DNA of 64,000 bases from Bremia lactucae (taxonomy: Eukaryota; Oomycota; Peronosporomycetes; Peronosporales; Peronosporaceae), in the NCBI RefSeq assembly GCF_004359215.1, contig NW_027152020.1:26903-90902 (forward strand), in the 5' to 3' direction. The notes below the pieces were generated by a model. That model was not told where the DNA came from and made no database searches. It saw only the letters and a program-made list of their open reading frames with translations. A program made the translations under genes and the position numbers. Shown in pieces: positions 11,474-21,140 of the stretch (its first letter is position 1; every line of letters starts with the position of its first letter).

Positions 11474-11725
11474 TTGGCATCGATTCTGTACCTATGTAAG
11501 ACAAATGCTAGACTTCGTGATTATTATATCTTGCTCGTCGAGGAGCTGTACGCGCAGACAAAAAGTGAGCTTCTGTCTGACTGCAGCGGTATTGACCTTG
11601 AAAATCCAGAAAGTTTTGTTATCTTCGTGCGTCTACACGGTCTTTTGCGCGAGCCGCGAGTGCTGAGATTGGTTCACAAAATTTTTGATCAATATCGTGC
11701 TGCTTACGATGATACAAGGCAATAA
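11474..11725 (+). CDS. Unidentified open fragment between two retroelements
   Basis: An 83-residue frame, open from at least 11,474 (TTG, no upstream ATG), runs to a TAA at 11,723. It includes RDYYILLVEELYAQTKSELL, DLENPESFVIFVRLHGLLRE and VHKIFDQYRAAYDD. The composition is that of an ordinary alpha-helical soluble protein and not of gag or pol. It sits exactly between a family B LTR and a reversed family A RNase H. It may be an internal exon of a host gene exposed by insertions. No family is recognised. The same frame is at 25,610-25,861. Confidence 0.4.
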   Translation: MASILYLCKTNARLRDYYILLVEELYAQTKSELLSDCSGIDLENPESFVIFVRLHGLLREPRVLRLVHKIFDQYRAAYDDTRQ

Positions 11726-11735
11726 TTTGAGCATG

Positions 11736-12395
11736 ATAGTAGAAATAAGTTTTACTAAAAATGGCTTTATTATCCGAAAAACAAATGGGTTCCTTGCCGA
11801 ATAGGTGCACCCGAAACTTGACCAGAGCATGCTTTATTGAAAGTAGCTCTTATTCATGCACGGGGTAATATAGTTCCGCGTCTTTTAAAAGCTGGGACTT
11901 ATAACAGATGACACGGTCAACGCCGTCGTCATCCTTCTGCATGCGCGCGCTGCCGATATCAAAATTACTTGCATCGCAGACGACGCTTAAGGGATTTTCT
12001 GAGTCTGGCGATGCCAAGACCGATGCCTCTACAAGCAATTGCTTCTTTAATGTTATCGTATCTCCTTTTCCTTTGATTAAATCTATTCTGCATCATTTCT
12101 AAGGAGGTCAGGCAAGGCTTGGTCCGCTCTGCATAATTCTTGCTGTACTTATGCAGGTAGTTCGCAAGTCCTAAAAATTGGTGGAAATCCTTAACATGTC
12201 GTGGGATTAATCATTCCTTTACCGATTTTACCTTGTCTGGGTCTTTTCGTACACCATGTGTACCTACGATGAAGCCCAGCTCAGGTGTTTCGAGGACCCG
12301 TATGACGCACTTTTGCTACTGCATTTTCCGAACCCTCGGTGGTCGATGCAGATGCAGAACTTACGCATCTTGCACGCTGGTTCTTGCCATCACTC
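11736..12395 (-). pseudogene. Family A RNase H and RT end, reverse
   Basis: The reverse frames give RNase H pieces (HLFGKEP; VVCDASNFDIGSARMQKDDDGVDRV at about 12,038-11,850) and the RT thumb (HQFLGLANYLHKYSKNYAE, near 12,100-12,230). Around 12,395 it joins gag directly, so protease and most of RT are deleted. Confidence 0.8.
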
Positions 12396-13290
12396 TTCGG
12401 GTAAACGCTCTTGCTAGGCGTTTTAGCTCCAGCAGGGACTCGGGCATAGCAGCAAGCCATCGCTTGCTATACTTGTAGCATGTTACGTCTGCATTGTCTA
12501 TCTCCATAGATGTGGCATCCAGCCTATTAAAAGACGGCTTATACCAAGCAGTGGCCGAAGTACTGTTGAAGAATTTTTCCTCAGCTATCGTCGATGGCGT
12601 TCTGACAAGAAGGGCCTATCGCGATGGGCCGTGCCGCAGTCCATTAAATGCGAGCGCAGCTCCTGCACATATTTTTGGAGGGATTGCTTCGCCTGTCGTG
12701 CTCCAAATAAGCGCTCCTGAAGCATTACTTCATTATTCGGCGGGTGATACATCCACCATAAGCTCGAGTGAGCCCACTCTGAAGCCTTACCGCTCAAATA
12801 AAACATGTCGTACGACACCATCCGGGTGTCGTCCTCGATAAGCTGCGCCACACCGCATTGCTCCACGGCTAACAGCCAGCGGACAATCGTGTTCGCTGCA
12901 GTTCCATCGAATTTGGGCGGGTCCATACGAATGGGCCTCGCTAATGCGGCCGGGCGGGAAGCATCTCAACAATCCTGTTAAGAGCCTCGGTCCAAGCCTG
13001 CTCACACCTAAGCTCATCCTAAGTCTTAGTGTCGGCCTCCGCCGCAGCTTGGCTGTGTGCCTCGGACTAAGCCGTTCGCTGTCCGAGCACAAATATCTCG
13101 AACTGCTCCAACTGAGCAACATGTTGCTCAGGAGGACTGCCCTAGAGCCTGGTCAGGGCTTGCTCGCCAAGTCCCTCCGCCAAATGCTCTGCTACCTCCC
13201 GTGATATTCGAAGGGGGTGGGAAATGAGCCCAATCGATATTGAGGCTCATCCTTACTGACACGCTCAGAGACGGGTCGCGGGAAGGTCTG
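12396..13290 (-). pseudogene. Family A gag, reverse
   Basis: The frame from ATG 12,926 to 12,585 begins MDPPKFDGTAANTIVRW and continues YHPPNNEVMLQERLFGARQAKQSLQKYVQEL, the capsid-like domain of family A. Upstream gag leader extends to about 13,290. A mutated primer-binding site (complement TAGTGTTACCA at 13,292-13,302) precedes the LTR. Confidence 0.85.
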
Positions 13291-13304
13291 CTAGTGTTAC
13301 CAAG

Positions 13305-13752
13305 TGTCGGTGGGGCGCTTCTATAGCAGTCAAGTTTTACTTATTTCACACACACCTTCAAGCACAGTGAGAAGAGGTTTGACCGTCTTCTATCACAAGC
13401 AGTGAGGTAGTTGGTGGGCGCCATAGCGACCTCGCTCGACGAACTAAGTACCTTAGGACAAGTGTCGTAACGAAAGCGGTAATCCGGCTTCATGCGCGCA
13501 CCAGTTTCCTAGGAAGTAGTTTACAGACTTCTTTTTGCACCTCTACATTGCGAGCGTACTACCTTGCATTTTGGATGACGCTAGCCTTTATCCCTTTAAT
13601 AAGAATTCACCTAATTGGATCACCCACCGAAGGGTTGGTCCCTATTGTACCACAGGTCTAAGCTCTTCACATGACGTAATTAACAATACCGTTAAGTGCA
13701 CAAAGTGTACTTAATGGTTTTGTGTAAGATAGGGCAACTTTAGCCCATTACA
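13305..13752 (-). mobile_element. LTR of family A, reverse
   Basis: On the minus strand it runs from TGTAATGGGCTAAAG at 13,752 to ...CCGACA at 13,305, matching the family A LTR. It abuts a forward family A RNase H fragment about 60 bp further on. Confidence 0.8.
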
Positions 13753-13812
13753 GGGGGTGTTCAGGTAGCGAAAAGAGGTGCCCGGTTTGCAGCTCCCTTT
13801 TCGTAGGTTTAT

Positions 13813-15533
13813 AGGGACCACGCATCATGCGGACCGCAATAAACTCACCACACCTATCGCCTAGATGGCTCACATTCTTCTTTAAATTTGATTACAAAAT
13901 TGAATACAAGCCGGATAAGTCGAATGTTTTGGCTGATGCGTTATCGCACAGGCCAGACTTCGAGGCAAACACCAGGAAAGTGAGCTAAGGTACAAGTTAA
14001 GCCGTTAACGTTGGCAGCCATGAAGGCCTACTAACTGACGAGCTCATTGGCCTCCTAAATAAGGGGAGCTACAATCCGGACATACAACATTGTCGCTTGC
14101 TGTTAGACCACTTCGGTGAACGAAAGGTAAATCTTCTGTCGCACCTGAAAGCTAAGATTAATCGATTTAGCTACTGCGATGACCTTATATGGCATCAGTT
14201 GTCACCTTTTGATCCCTTGAGAATCTACGAGCTTCATGACAGATTTCAAGCTGATGATCCTTCACGAGCTTCATGATGCGCCATCGAGTGGGCATCTGAG
14301 CCGTAAAAGTACATTTTCTAAAAGTGTCGAAATGATTTTGGTTGCCTAACCTATATCGTTGAGTGGCCACCTATATTCGCTCTTGCGAACCGTGTCAGTG
14401 CGTTAAGCCTGCACCGTCCAGCAGTGAACATTGAAGCCACTACCAATTCCAACAGATTGTTGTAAGACTGTAAGTCTGGACTTTATATTTGGCATGCCGC
14501 CTGACCACAAGGGTCAGACGGGGCTAGTCGTCTTTGAAGGCAGACTGAGCAAAATGGACCATTTAGCACCATGTAAAACATCGATCATAGGCAAGGAGGC
14601 AGCTCTCTTGTTCCTGGATCATGTATACCGACTACACGGGAAGCTCGAGTCCATAGTATCTGACCGGGATCCACGTTTTACGTCTGGTTTTTGGTGACAT
14701 GTCTTCGAGCTGCTAGGTAGCAAGCTCCACATGTCGACCGCAGATCATCCCCAGACCGATGACCAAACCGAACGTGCCAATTGGGTCGTGGCGGATCCAT
14801 TACGCACGTTAGTGACTCCCCTTTGTGGAGCTCGCTATTAATAACAGTGTCCACGCCAGTACGGGTGAGACACCGTTTTATATAAACGAGCTGCGCCATC
14901 CTCGGACGCCAACCTCGTTTGTGCGCAGCCCAAGTCTTAGTGGGAGAGGGCCCCTCACTATGCTCGACGAGAAAAAGAGACATAGTCTCGGCAATTTGAC
15001 GATGCCCCGCGAGGGTATCATCTCACCGACAGAAACTTGCCCTGGTGACCCCCCCTTTAGCAGTGGTTAATAAAACAACGTCCTATGTACGACCTCTCGG
15101 CGGTGTCATAGGCGAGTTTGATTCGAAAAGCGTACGCGAGGCTCAGCGCTTTATGGATGAGCGATCAGCCATCACACGAAAAGTCCGTGATGCGATGGCA
15201 AGCGCACAGGACAAACAAAAGAATATGCGACCGAAATGATCGCAAATGACGAACGCTTGAGAGTTGTGTAGAAAAATACTATTAAGTACTGCTACCCTAC
15301 CTAAATATGCAGTTTCTGTACTACCTGGAGGTACTACGAAGTTGGTGCCGCGTTTCATTGGGCCCTTTACGGTAGTAGAAGAGGTTGGAGACCTAAACTA
15401 TAGGCTCACCCTTCCCCCGTATATAAAGATGCACCCCATCTTTTACGTAGGTCGTCCCAAACGGTATGTAGACCCAAATGATGCCACATATCCCCATCAG
15501 TCTAAGGAGACTGATGGTGAAGCCGACAATTAG
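13813..15533 (+). pseudogene. Family A RNase H-integrase remnant
   Basis: It starts within RNase H (DHAS..., KPDKSNVLADALSHRPDF near 13,905-13,960) and runs through the integrase zinc domain (about 14,250-14,400), core (14,431-14,697: DFIFGMPPDHKG, SDRDPRFTSGFW) and C-terminal module (15,264-15,533: LPGGTTKLVPRFIGPFTVVEEVGDLNYRL then HPIFYVGRPKRYVDPN). The pol frame ends at TAG 15,531-15,533, inside the 3' end of the antisense ORF. Confidence 0.88.
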
Positions 15534-16981
15534 TCGAGTGTCAAACAGATGGAAGAGATGAGAAAAGCGAAAGACTTTCCTCCGACCTTCTCTTTCCACA
15601 TGGACGAGGGCTCGGAGAGCGAGGGATACCACGCGCGTAATGCGGGTTCCTCAGCATCAACTTCGTTAAGATGTCAAGCCGAAGTTTCAGGCGTTCGTAC
15701 CCTGACGATCCTTCGCGCGGTCATCATGAAATTCAAGATCAGTCGCAGGACTTTAACCCCGAGATCCCCAATGCGTCGTTCTGCAGCACTTAACGCCTGC
15801 GACTGAATGGACGCGAGTAAGGCAGCCGCGAATAGGTAGGCGAATTTGCTACTCCTATCGGGCGCCGCCTGCACTGATGAATGCCTGTGGGAATCAAACC
15901 TTCCTTGTTGGAAGGTTGCTTGCCTACCGCTCCGTGAGGCAGAAGTATCAGATCCTCGTCGAGTGGTGAGGATACCCGAAGAGGTTCGACTCTTAAAAAA
16001 CGGTCGACGCCCTGCGTATCGACGTGCCCGGCTTGGTGACTGCCTACGAAAAGAAGCATCGCTCCACTAGTCTTAAATGGACTAGCAAGACCAGCGTGGT
16101 GAGAAGAATCATGGGGTACAGTACCGCCCATGATTTGTCTCACACGCAAGCGGGCGAAATTAATTCGCTGCGACCGCTGTTTCATCGCATCGTAATGCAG
16201 TTGAAAGCGGCGCGTGAATTCCGCCTCATATTGGTCGAGCGTTTCATTTGAACGCAACACGACCGGGGTCAGGGAAAATCGCCCAAGCGATTTTTCCTGA
16301 TCCTTCCATGAATTATAGACGCCATATTGAAATAAGTTTTTTTTTCAATAGCGCGCTCTAGGAGCGACACTCTCTTCCAGTTGATACGAGGCCATTGAGA
16401 TGGAGGGGGTACAAGTGGTATGCCACCCGTCACTTAGCCATGTCAATACGACTTACTTGTGACGTTGACTGGACACGTTCACGTTCCGTCGGCGGATCTT
16501 TACGCTTAGGCTCTTCTGCATCAGACCCATTATGATTGATGGTCTGAACGACAGACGTTTTGGTTTACCCAACGAAGAAGTACCTGCACCTCAATGGGCA
16601 GTTCTCTCATTGATGGTTGCTGCGCTAGCTAGCGCACACGACGAGACAGCATTTCAAAACCTTTTTTGTCTCTCAACAAATCGAAATAAGAGAAGTTTGG
16701 ATGGGCGCTAAAGCGCAATCACGCTATTCTCATATTTACTATGAGGTGACGGTGTCGACTCATTGATATCGACAACGAGCGATGGGTCTACATCCTCACT
16801 GTGCAAGTGGGATGGATCATTCAGCCCAGTTAGCAGCGCGACAGAAGCATCGCCAGCTGTCGTCGTTGTAACTGTGGCACTGAGCGACCGGCGGCGTATT
16901 AACGCGGCGCGTACGCTTAGTGCGTGGTTGTGAGGGCGTCTTTGCAGACGACCTAACATCTTTGCCCCTCTTAGGTGGCAT
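15501..16981 (-). pseudogene. Antisense ORF of family A, near full length but frameshifted
   Basis: ATG 16,981 opens MPPKRGKDVRSSAKTP followed by KRTRRVN, then an acidic/Ser region (DPSHLHSEDVDPSLVVDINE). The conserved block includes LDQYEAEFTRRFQLHYDAMK and QRSQRINFARLRVRQIMGG at 16,260-16,100. Further on are a leucine/alanine-rich stretch and an Arg/Ser-Pro tail (IPRSPSPRPCGKRRSEES near 15,620-15,560). The expected stop position, by comparison with 51,025, falls near 15,501, inside the last codons of sense pol. No homology to a known domain is recognised. Confidence 0.7.
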
Positions 16982-17117
16982 AGTTGGCGCCGTGTGAGTG
17001 CACACAGGTCGCTTTAGTGACTGAGAGGATCAGACCGGCGGGTAAAGCAGCTCGCTGTCCCTCGTTCCTCTTTGACGAATAAGCAAAATGTAAATTCGTT
17101 CTTAAAAAGGGAGATGG

Positions 17118-17559
17118 TCAATTACTTAAGTAAAAGTAGTTAGACCCACCACTTGGGTGTGGCTCACATTGTGACCCACCTTTGTGTATGGGATATACCT
17201 AACGGCATTCACACTAACGGGGATGTCGGCTAGCGTCATCCAAGATACGAGGTATTAAGAATAATACGCTCGCAATACATATCCGAGCATATCTACAGAG
17301 ATGGCATTTATATTTGGCTAAAATACGATTAAATATAAATTAGTCTGGAAACTACTTCCTAGTTGACAAGTGCGCACGTGGAGCCGGATTACCGCTTTCG
17401 TGACGTCACTGAAACTAAGGTATTTCGTTTAGTGAGGTCGCTTAGGCGCCCACCAACTACCTCACTGTACGTGAGAGGAGATTGTTAACCGCTTCCTCAC
17501 TGTGCTCAAAGAGGTGTGTGCTAGAAGTGCGTGGCAGCTTTAACTAGCACCCGGGTACA
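17118..17559 (+). mobile_element. Family A LTR lacking its first ~65-90 bp
   Basis: The polypurine tract (AAAGGGAGATGG-like, 17,105-17,117) is joined directly to TCAATTACTTAAG, which normally lies after an internal GGGGATGG inside the LTR. The rest of the LTR follows and ends ...GGGTACA at 17,559. Confidence 0.8.
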
Positions 17560-17572
17560 AAATTTTTAAAAT

Positions 17573-17960
17573 TATCGTGTCGGGTCTTGTTCAAAAATTC
17601 GAAGAATTCATTCATTGCACGAGGACTACACCACAATCTACCCCCATGGCGCTATCAAAGCCAATTGCAGTGAAAACGACTCAAAATTCAGTCACAATTT
17701 CTTTAGGAAAAAAACTAATAGCTACCACAAGATCCGCTACCATTGTATTTCAAGAAACCGTTCCCGTCGTTTAGGCTACTTGAAGATTTTTGTGACATTG
17801 TGGAGATCTCTAGCGAGCGTTCTAAAACTCGAATTGGAAGTCTTCGTCCTGGGATGAGTTATTAATTTATCGTCTCGGCCGTTTCTCGGATGAACGCAGG
17901 TCCGTTTAGTGTCGCAAGCGACCGATTGCTAGGTACCGTCATAAATTAGGTGGAACTACA
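17573..17960 (+). pseudogene. Host-like gene fragment with broken fibronectin-III-like domain
   Basis: Pieces in two frames resemble one FN3 domain: a start (TPMALSKPIAVKTTQNSVTISL, about 17,640-17,705) and an end (SSERSKTRIGSLRPGMSY, stop, FIVSA, about 17,805-17,890). A frameshift and an in-frame TAA break it. It starts 14 bp after a family A LTR, which suggests the element inserted into or beside this gene. The FN3 assignment rests on the N-terminal T-x-x-S-V-T pattern and the L-x-P-x-x-x-Y core. Confidence 0.45.
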
Positions 17961-17972
17961 ACAGCGAGTTGA

Positions 17973-18666
17973 ATGAAGTTTCATCGTGAGATGCTTCCTG
18001 CTCGACGATTAAGTTTTCTCGTATCATGGTCACTTGTATTTTATCAAGATGAAGAACAAGCGTTGAAATATCGCAGTCGCAAGCAAAGCCAAAAATTCGA
18101 AAGAGTCCAATCGGTTTCTATCAGATTTGGCATTTGTGGATCCTCGCCAAGCTCTCAGCGATTGATAGTTGCCCAGTCTTTAGATATAACCCCGTCACGT
18201 CGTAATGCTGTAGATAATTCAACTTCTGATGACAATAAAAGCATATCAAAAAGTGAAACGGTCGACGTAAATACACGCAGTGACCCTGATGATAAAGATT
18301 TTAAAAGCTAAGAAAAGCTTTGCGTGGCGAATATCATTGTACCGATTTCTCTATCGCTATGAAAACGCTGGATTAATGGCGGGATTTGAAAAAGATGACA
18401 TCAATGAACCCTTTTGTAATGAAATGATGCTCATTGCTGCTTCCTTCAAAGGATGTCCAGCTGACCCTATAATTGAGGCTGTTTACTATGCAACATCAGA
18501 AGACGAATTTGGACAACGTCAAAGGCTCTCCAAGTGTGCGCGAGATTCTCATTCAGACGTAACCCATCGTGCCTTAAAGCAACAAGAGCTGTCGCTGATG
18601 TTTAGGCCTCTCATGCGTTGCTCAATGCAGCGAAAGAATCGTCAAATTCACGTGGCGAAACGTTGA
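17973..18666 (+). pseudogene. Unidentified coding-like remnant downstream of the FN3 fragment
   Basis: Two overlapping open frames, 17,973-18,311 (Ser/Asp-rich end, VDNSTSDDNKSISKSE) and 18,280-18,666 (ISLYRFLYRYENAGLMAGFE, DINEPFCNEMMLIAASFKG), lie in line with the FN3 fragment and may be further parts of the same gene. No domain is recognised; splicing or frameshifts cannot be told apart here. Confidence 0.3.
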
Positions 18667-18709
18667 ACGGACGTCGTCGCACTAGCCAATACCAGTATGT
18701 GGTGAAGTG

Positions 18710-18982
18710 TCATGACTCCACGCCCGAGGGCGAGGTACCCTTCGTCAAGATCGCCCTAGCGTTGTTGTCGTTCTCAAGCCCCGCATTCAGGGATAAATTG
18801 CACCGAAACACGCTGTCATCAATAGGTGGAGTAACGAACGGATCCTTGGCCATAGTGTGGCTTGGGTCCGCGGCTACACTTGCAACCGAAGCACTAGTAT
18901 GCTGGCTAGTAGGAGCCTCATAAGATGACCGATATAGGGATTTAATTGGCCTTTCAGCTTTAGCTTTGGGAAGCCATAGCAT
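18710..18982 (-). CDS. Unidentified 90-residue open frame
   Basis: It reads from ATG 18,982 (MLWLPKAKAERPIKSL) with a Ser/Thr/Ala-rich middle to a stop at 18,710. It overlaps an equally long forward frame (18,618-18,923), so coding status is uncertain. The stretch 18,983-19,189 shows nothing recognisable. Confidence 0.2.
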   Translation of the reverse strand: MLWLPKAKAERPIKSLYRSSYEAPTSQHTSASVASVAADPSHTMAKDPFVTPPIDDSVFRCNLSLNAGLENDNNARAILTKGTSPSGVES

Positions 18983-19189
18983 AGCTTCTGTTTCAGTTAA
19001 ACGTCCGCCACGTAGGCACTGGCTCGAAGATCCACGAAGTACTCAAGCTTCGTTTCGATGAATCCATCGAATTAATTTGTTAACCCTTAAAAACAAAAAT
19101 AATCGGTATGGTTTACATCGAGGCTCTAAGGTACCGTGTGCTTGATCATGTAGACGTATCATGTATTGACTTCAAGTCATGATCTGTGG

Positions 19190-20130
19190 GAAAGATAACA
19201 TTTTTAAACGGTTTTCTATAGCGTTGCCTTTTTCCGGCCTTGGCGGTACACATGAAAGCGGGCGAAAGATGTCACTGAGGCCTGGCTTGACAAACTGAAT
19301 CCTTTTTGTGAACGGTTCGAAAAACGGACCGTAGTCGGTGCACGCTACAAGCTTTTCCGTTTATTAAGAGAGGCAGGGTTACCTTGCCTCTCGTAGGGGG
19401 ACTCAAGCCCATGCTTTTTAATGGTTCAAGTCATGCCCCTAAGAAGACATGCCTCACGGACCCTTATTGGAGGACGCTCATCTCTTGTGCGATGCGCAAA
19501 GGAATTAAGAACCTTATATTTGTTCACGAGCGCAAGAAGTGCTTGTTCTCTGTAGGACCCTCTGTCGAGAAAGATGAATCTCGTCGTACTGTCGTCAAGA
19601 CCCGGTACGTCCATCATCAGTTGGGAACGAGGTTCCCAACTATCATGCGAGGGTGGATACCGTTCGAACCCTTTTCACCACTCAAATCTGTCAACAAATG
19701 TAGAGAGGAAGACAAAATCGAGTCCGCCTCATTCACCGAACCTGAGTCAACATCGTGACTTGGATAATGTCCTCCATGATTTATGGAGGACATTGATCAC
19801 GAGCGATCCCGTCGTCGCGACCTAGTAACGACGGTCGACCATGTTTCCCGCGAACAATTAAAAAAAGTTCGCAAGTGCGGTTGATCAACTTGCGCATGAA
19901 GGACAGATCAGTCTTCAAAACGAGCTGGAGACAGCTCGTTAAAGATCTCTTCCTTGGAAAATAGAGCGGATCGTCTGGCTCATGAGAACCAGACTTTGAC
20001 CTTAGACAATCAGGCTTTGGCTCGGGATTATCAGGCTTTAGCAAATGCCGTAAACCGTGCCGGTTTAATTCAGCCCCGGAAAAAGCCTCATTCTGATGGT
20101 ACAGGCGGAGACGCGCGACATGAAACGTAG
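19190..20130 (+). pseudogene. Antisense ORF of family B, copy 1
   Basis: Relative to pol, which here runs on the minus strand, this frame is antisense. It aligns with 30,500-31,540. It includes a Lys/Arg-rich part with FVNGSKNG and a heptad-like glutamine/leucine run at 19,960-20,070 (DRLAHENQTLTLDNQALARD, YQALANAVNRAG) that looks like a coiled coil. It ends RKKPHSDGTGGDARHET at about 20,130. Frameshifts and stops break it. The end overlaps the integrase C terminus on the other strand. Confidence 0.55.
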
Positions 20131-20650
20131 GATGCGTACGCATTATACGAGGCAGATCGATCGTGTACGCATTCCTTGGCAATGAAATACACGAAATGGG
20201 TCGATATACCTGTGCAATAATTCATTACTGCCCTTATTTGTCACTACATGTTATGTAGGTTTGCCGAAGATAGTAGAACCCGATCATTAACATTATATAT
20301 AAAAAATGTTTGTTTTTCCATTTTTGTCAGAGTACCCTTTCTGTCGGTCCACTGCAGAAACCGACCACTGCTTCTCTAGTCAGCACGAATTCTCCTGCTG
20401 ACTCAGTTTTGTTTTTGCTGTCAGTGCCATCGGTGCGCACTGCGGAGATGCCGTTCTCCTCATTGGTGAGAGCATTATTGTTCTCACTAATATTATTATT
20501 GTCAATGCTGAGTCTTTCAGCATCATTATCAAAGTCGTAATAGCATTATCGCTATTGCTGTGTTTGTCCAGATTGAATCACCATTGGTATCCTTCGTTTT
20601 GACCATAGAGTCAATGCGTGATGAGCAAGAGCAAAAATTCTCATTGCTCG
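19940..20650 (-). pseudogene. Family B integrase C-terminal end, reverse
   Basis: The frame 20,182-19,781 reads NAYTIDLPRIMRTHPTFHVARLRLYHQNE, the conserved HPxFHVxxL element at the end of Ty3/gypsy integrases, then a Pro-rich tail. Upstream (to about 20,650) the reverse strand carries decayed integrase C-terminal sequence, and it is overlapped by the antisense coiled-coil ORF. Confidence 0.75.
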
Positions 20651-20659
20651 AGCGATCCT

Positions 20660-21140
20660 CCCCCGTTGAATAAGAGTCACCATGCGTCTATACGCACGGC
20701 CGAAAACAGTCCACTTCTCTCGCAAAAAATGGCGAGATGGTTGTCTTTCTTCGCGCAGTATAACTTTTCCGTGGAATATAAGCCAGGACGACTAAATGTC
20801 GTCGCTGATGCCCTTTCGCGCCGGCCTTATTTGAGCCTGCTGCGCAAAACAACAATAAGCATAAGGCCTCTGTTTGCAACAAATAACAGTGAGCATAAGG
20901 CCACTGTTGTAACAATAAGTGTTCCGTCGTCAACATTACTCGACGACGTTATAAGGGCTTATCAAGAAGATAAGGCTCTTTAGAGTTGATGAAATACCTT
21001 AAAAATCCATTCCGACAATCTTTAAAAGGATTGTCGAAATTGTATAGATCCTCAACAGATCGATATACAACACGCAGTAGGTTACTGTACTACACCGCCA
21101 TGCTGGCGACACACCTACTCATAAAGAAGGTGAGTATACG
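20660..21140 (+). pseudogene. Inverted RNase H/integrase-start fragment inside a reverse element
   Basis: The forward frame 20,618-20,983 has QKMARWLSFFAQYNFSVEYK and PGRLNVVADALSRRPYL, the end of RNase H. Then 20,986-21,110 has the integrase lead-in (DRYTTRSRLLYYTA). The homologous position near 32,030 lacks this insert, so it is an inserted or inverted piece. Confidence 0.75.

Larger units (their letters stand above)
10544..14128. repeat. 3,585-bp direct duplication, copy 1
   Basis: Every landmark checked in this interval recurs at a constant offset of 14,136 in 24,680-28,264. It includes part of family B gag, a family B LTR, an unidentified ORF, a family A pol/gag stretch, a family A LTR, and the start of a forward family A pol. 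Both ends lie inside sequence that is homologous but diverged outside the duplication. Confidence 0.9.
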
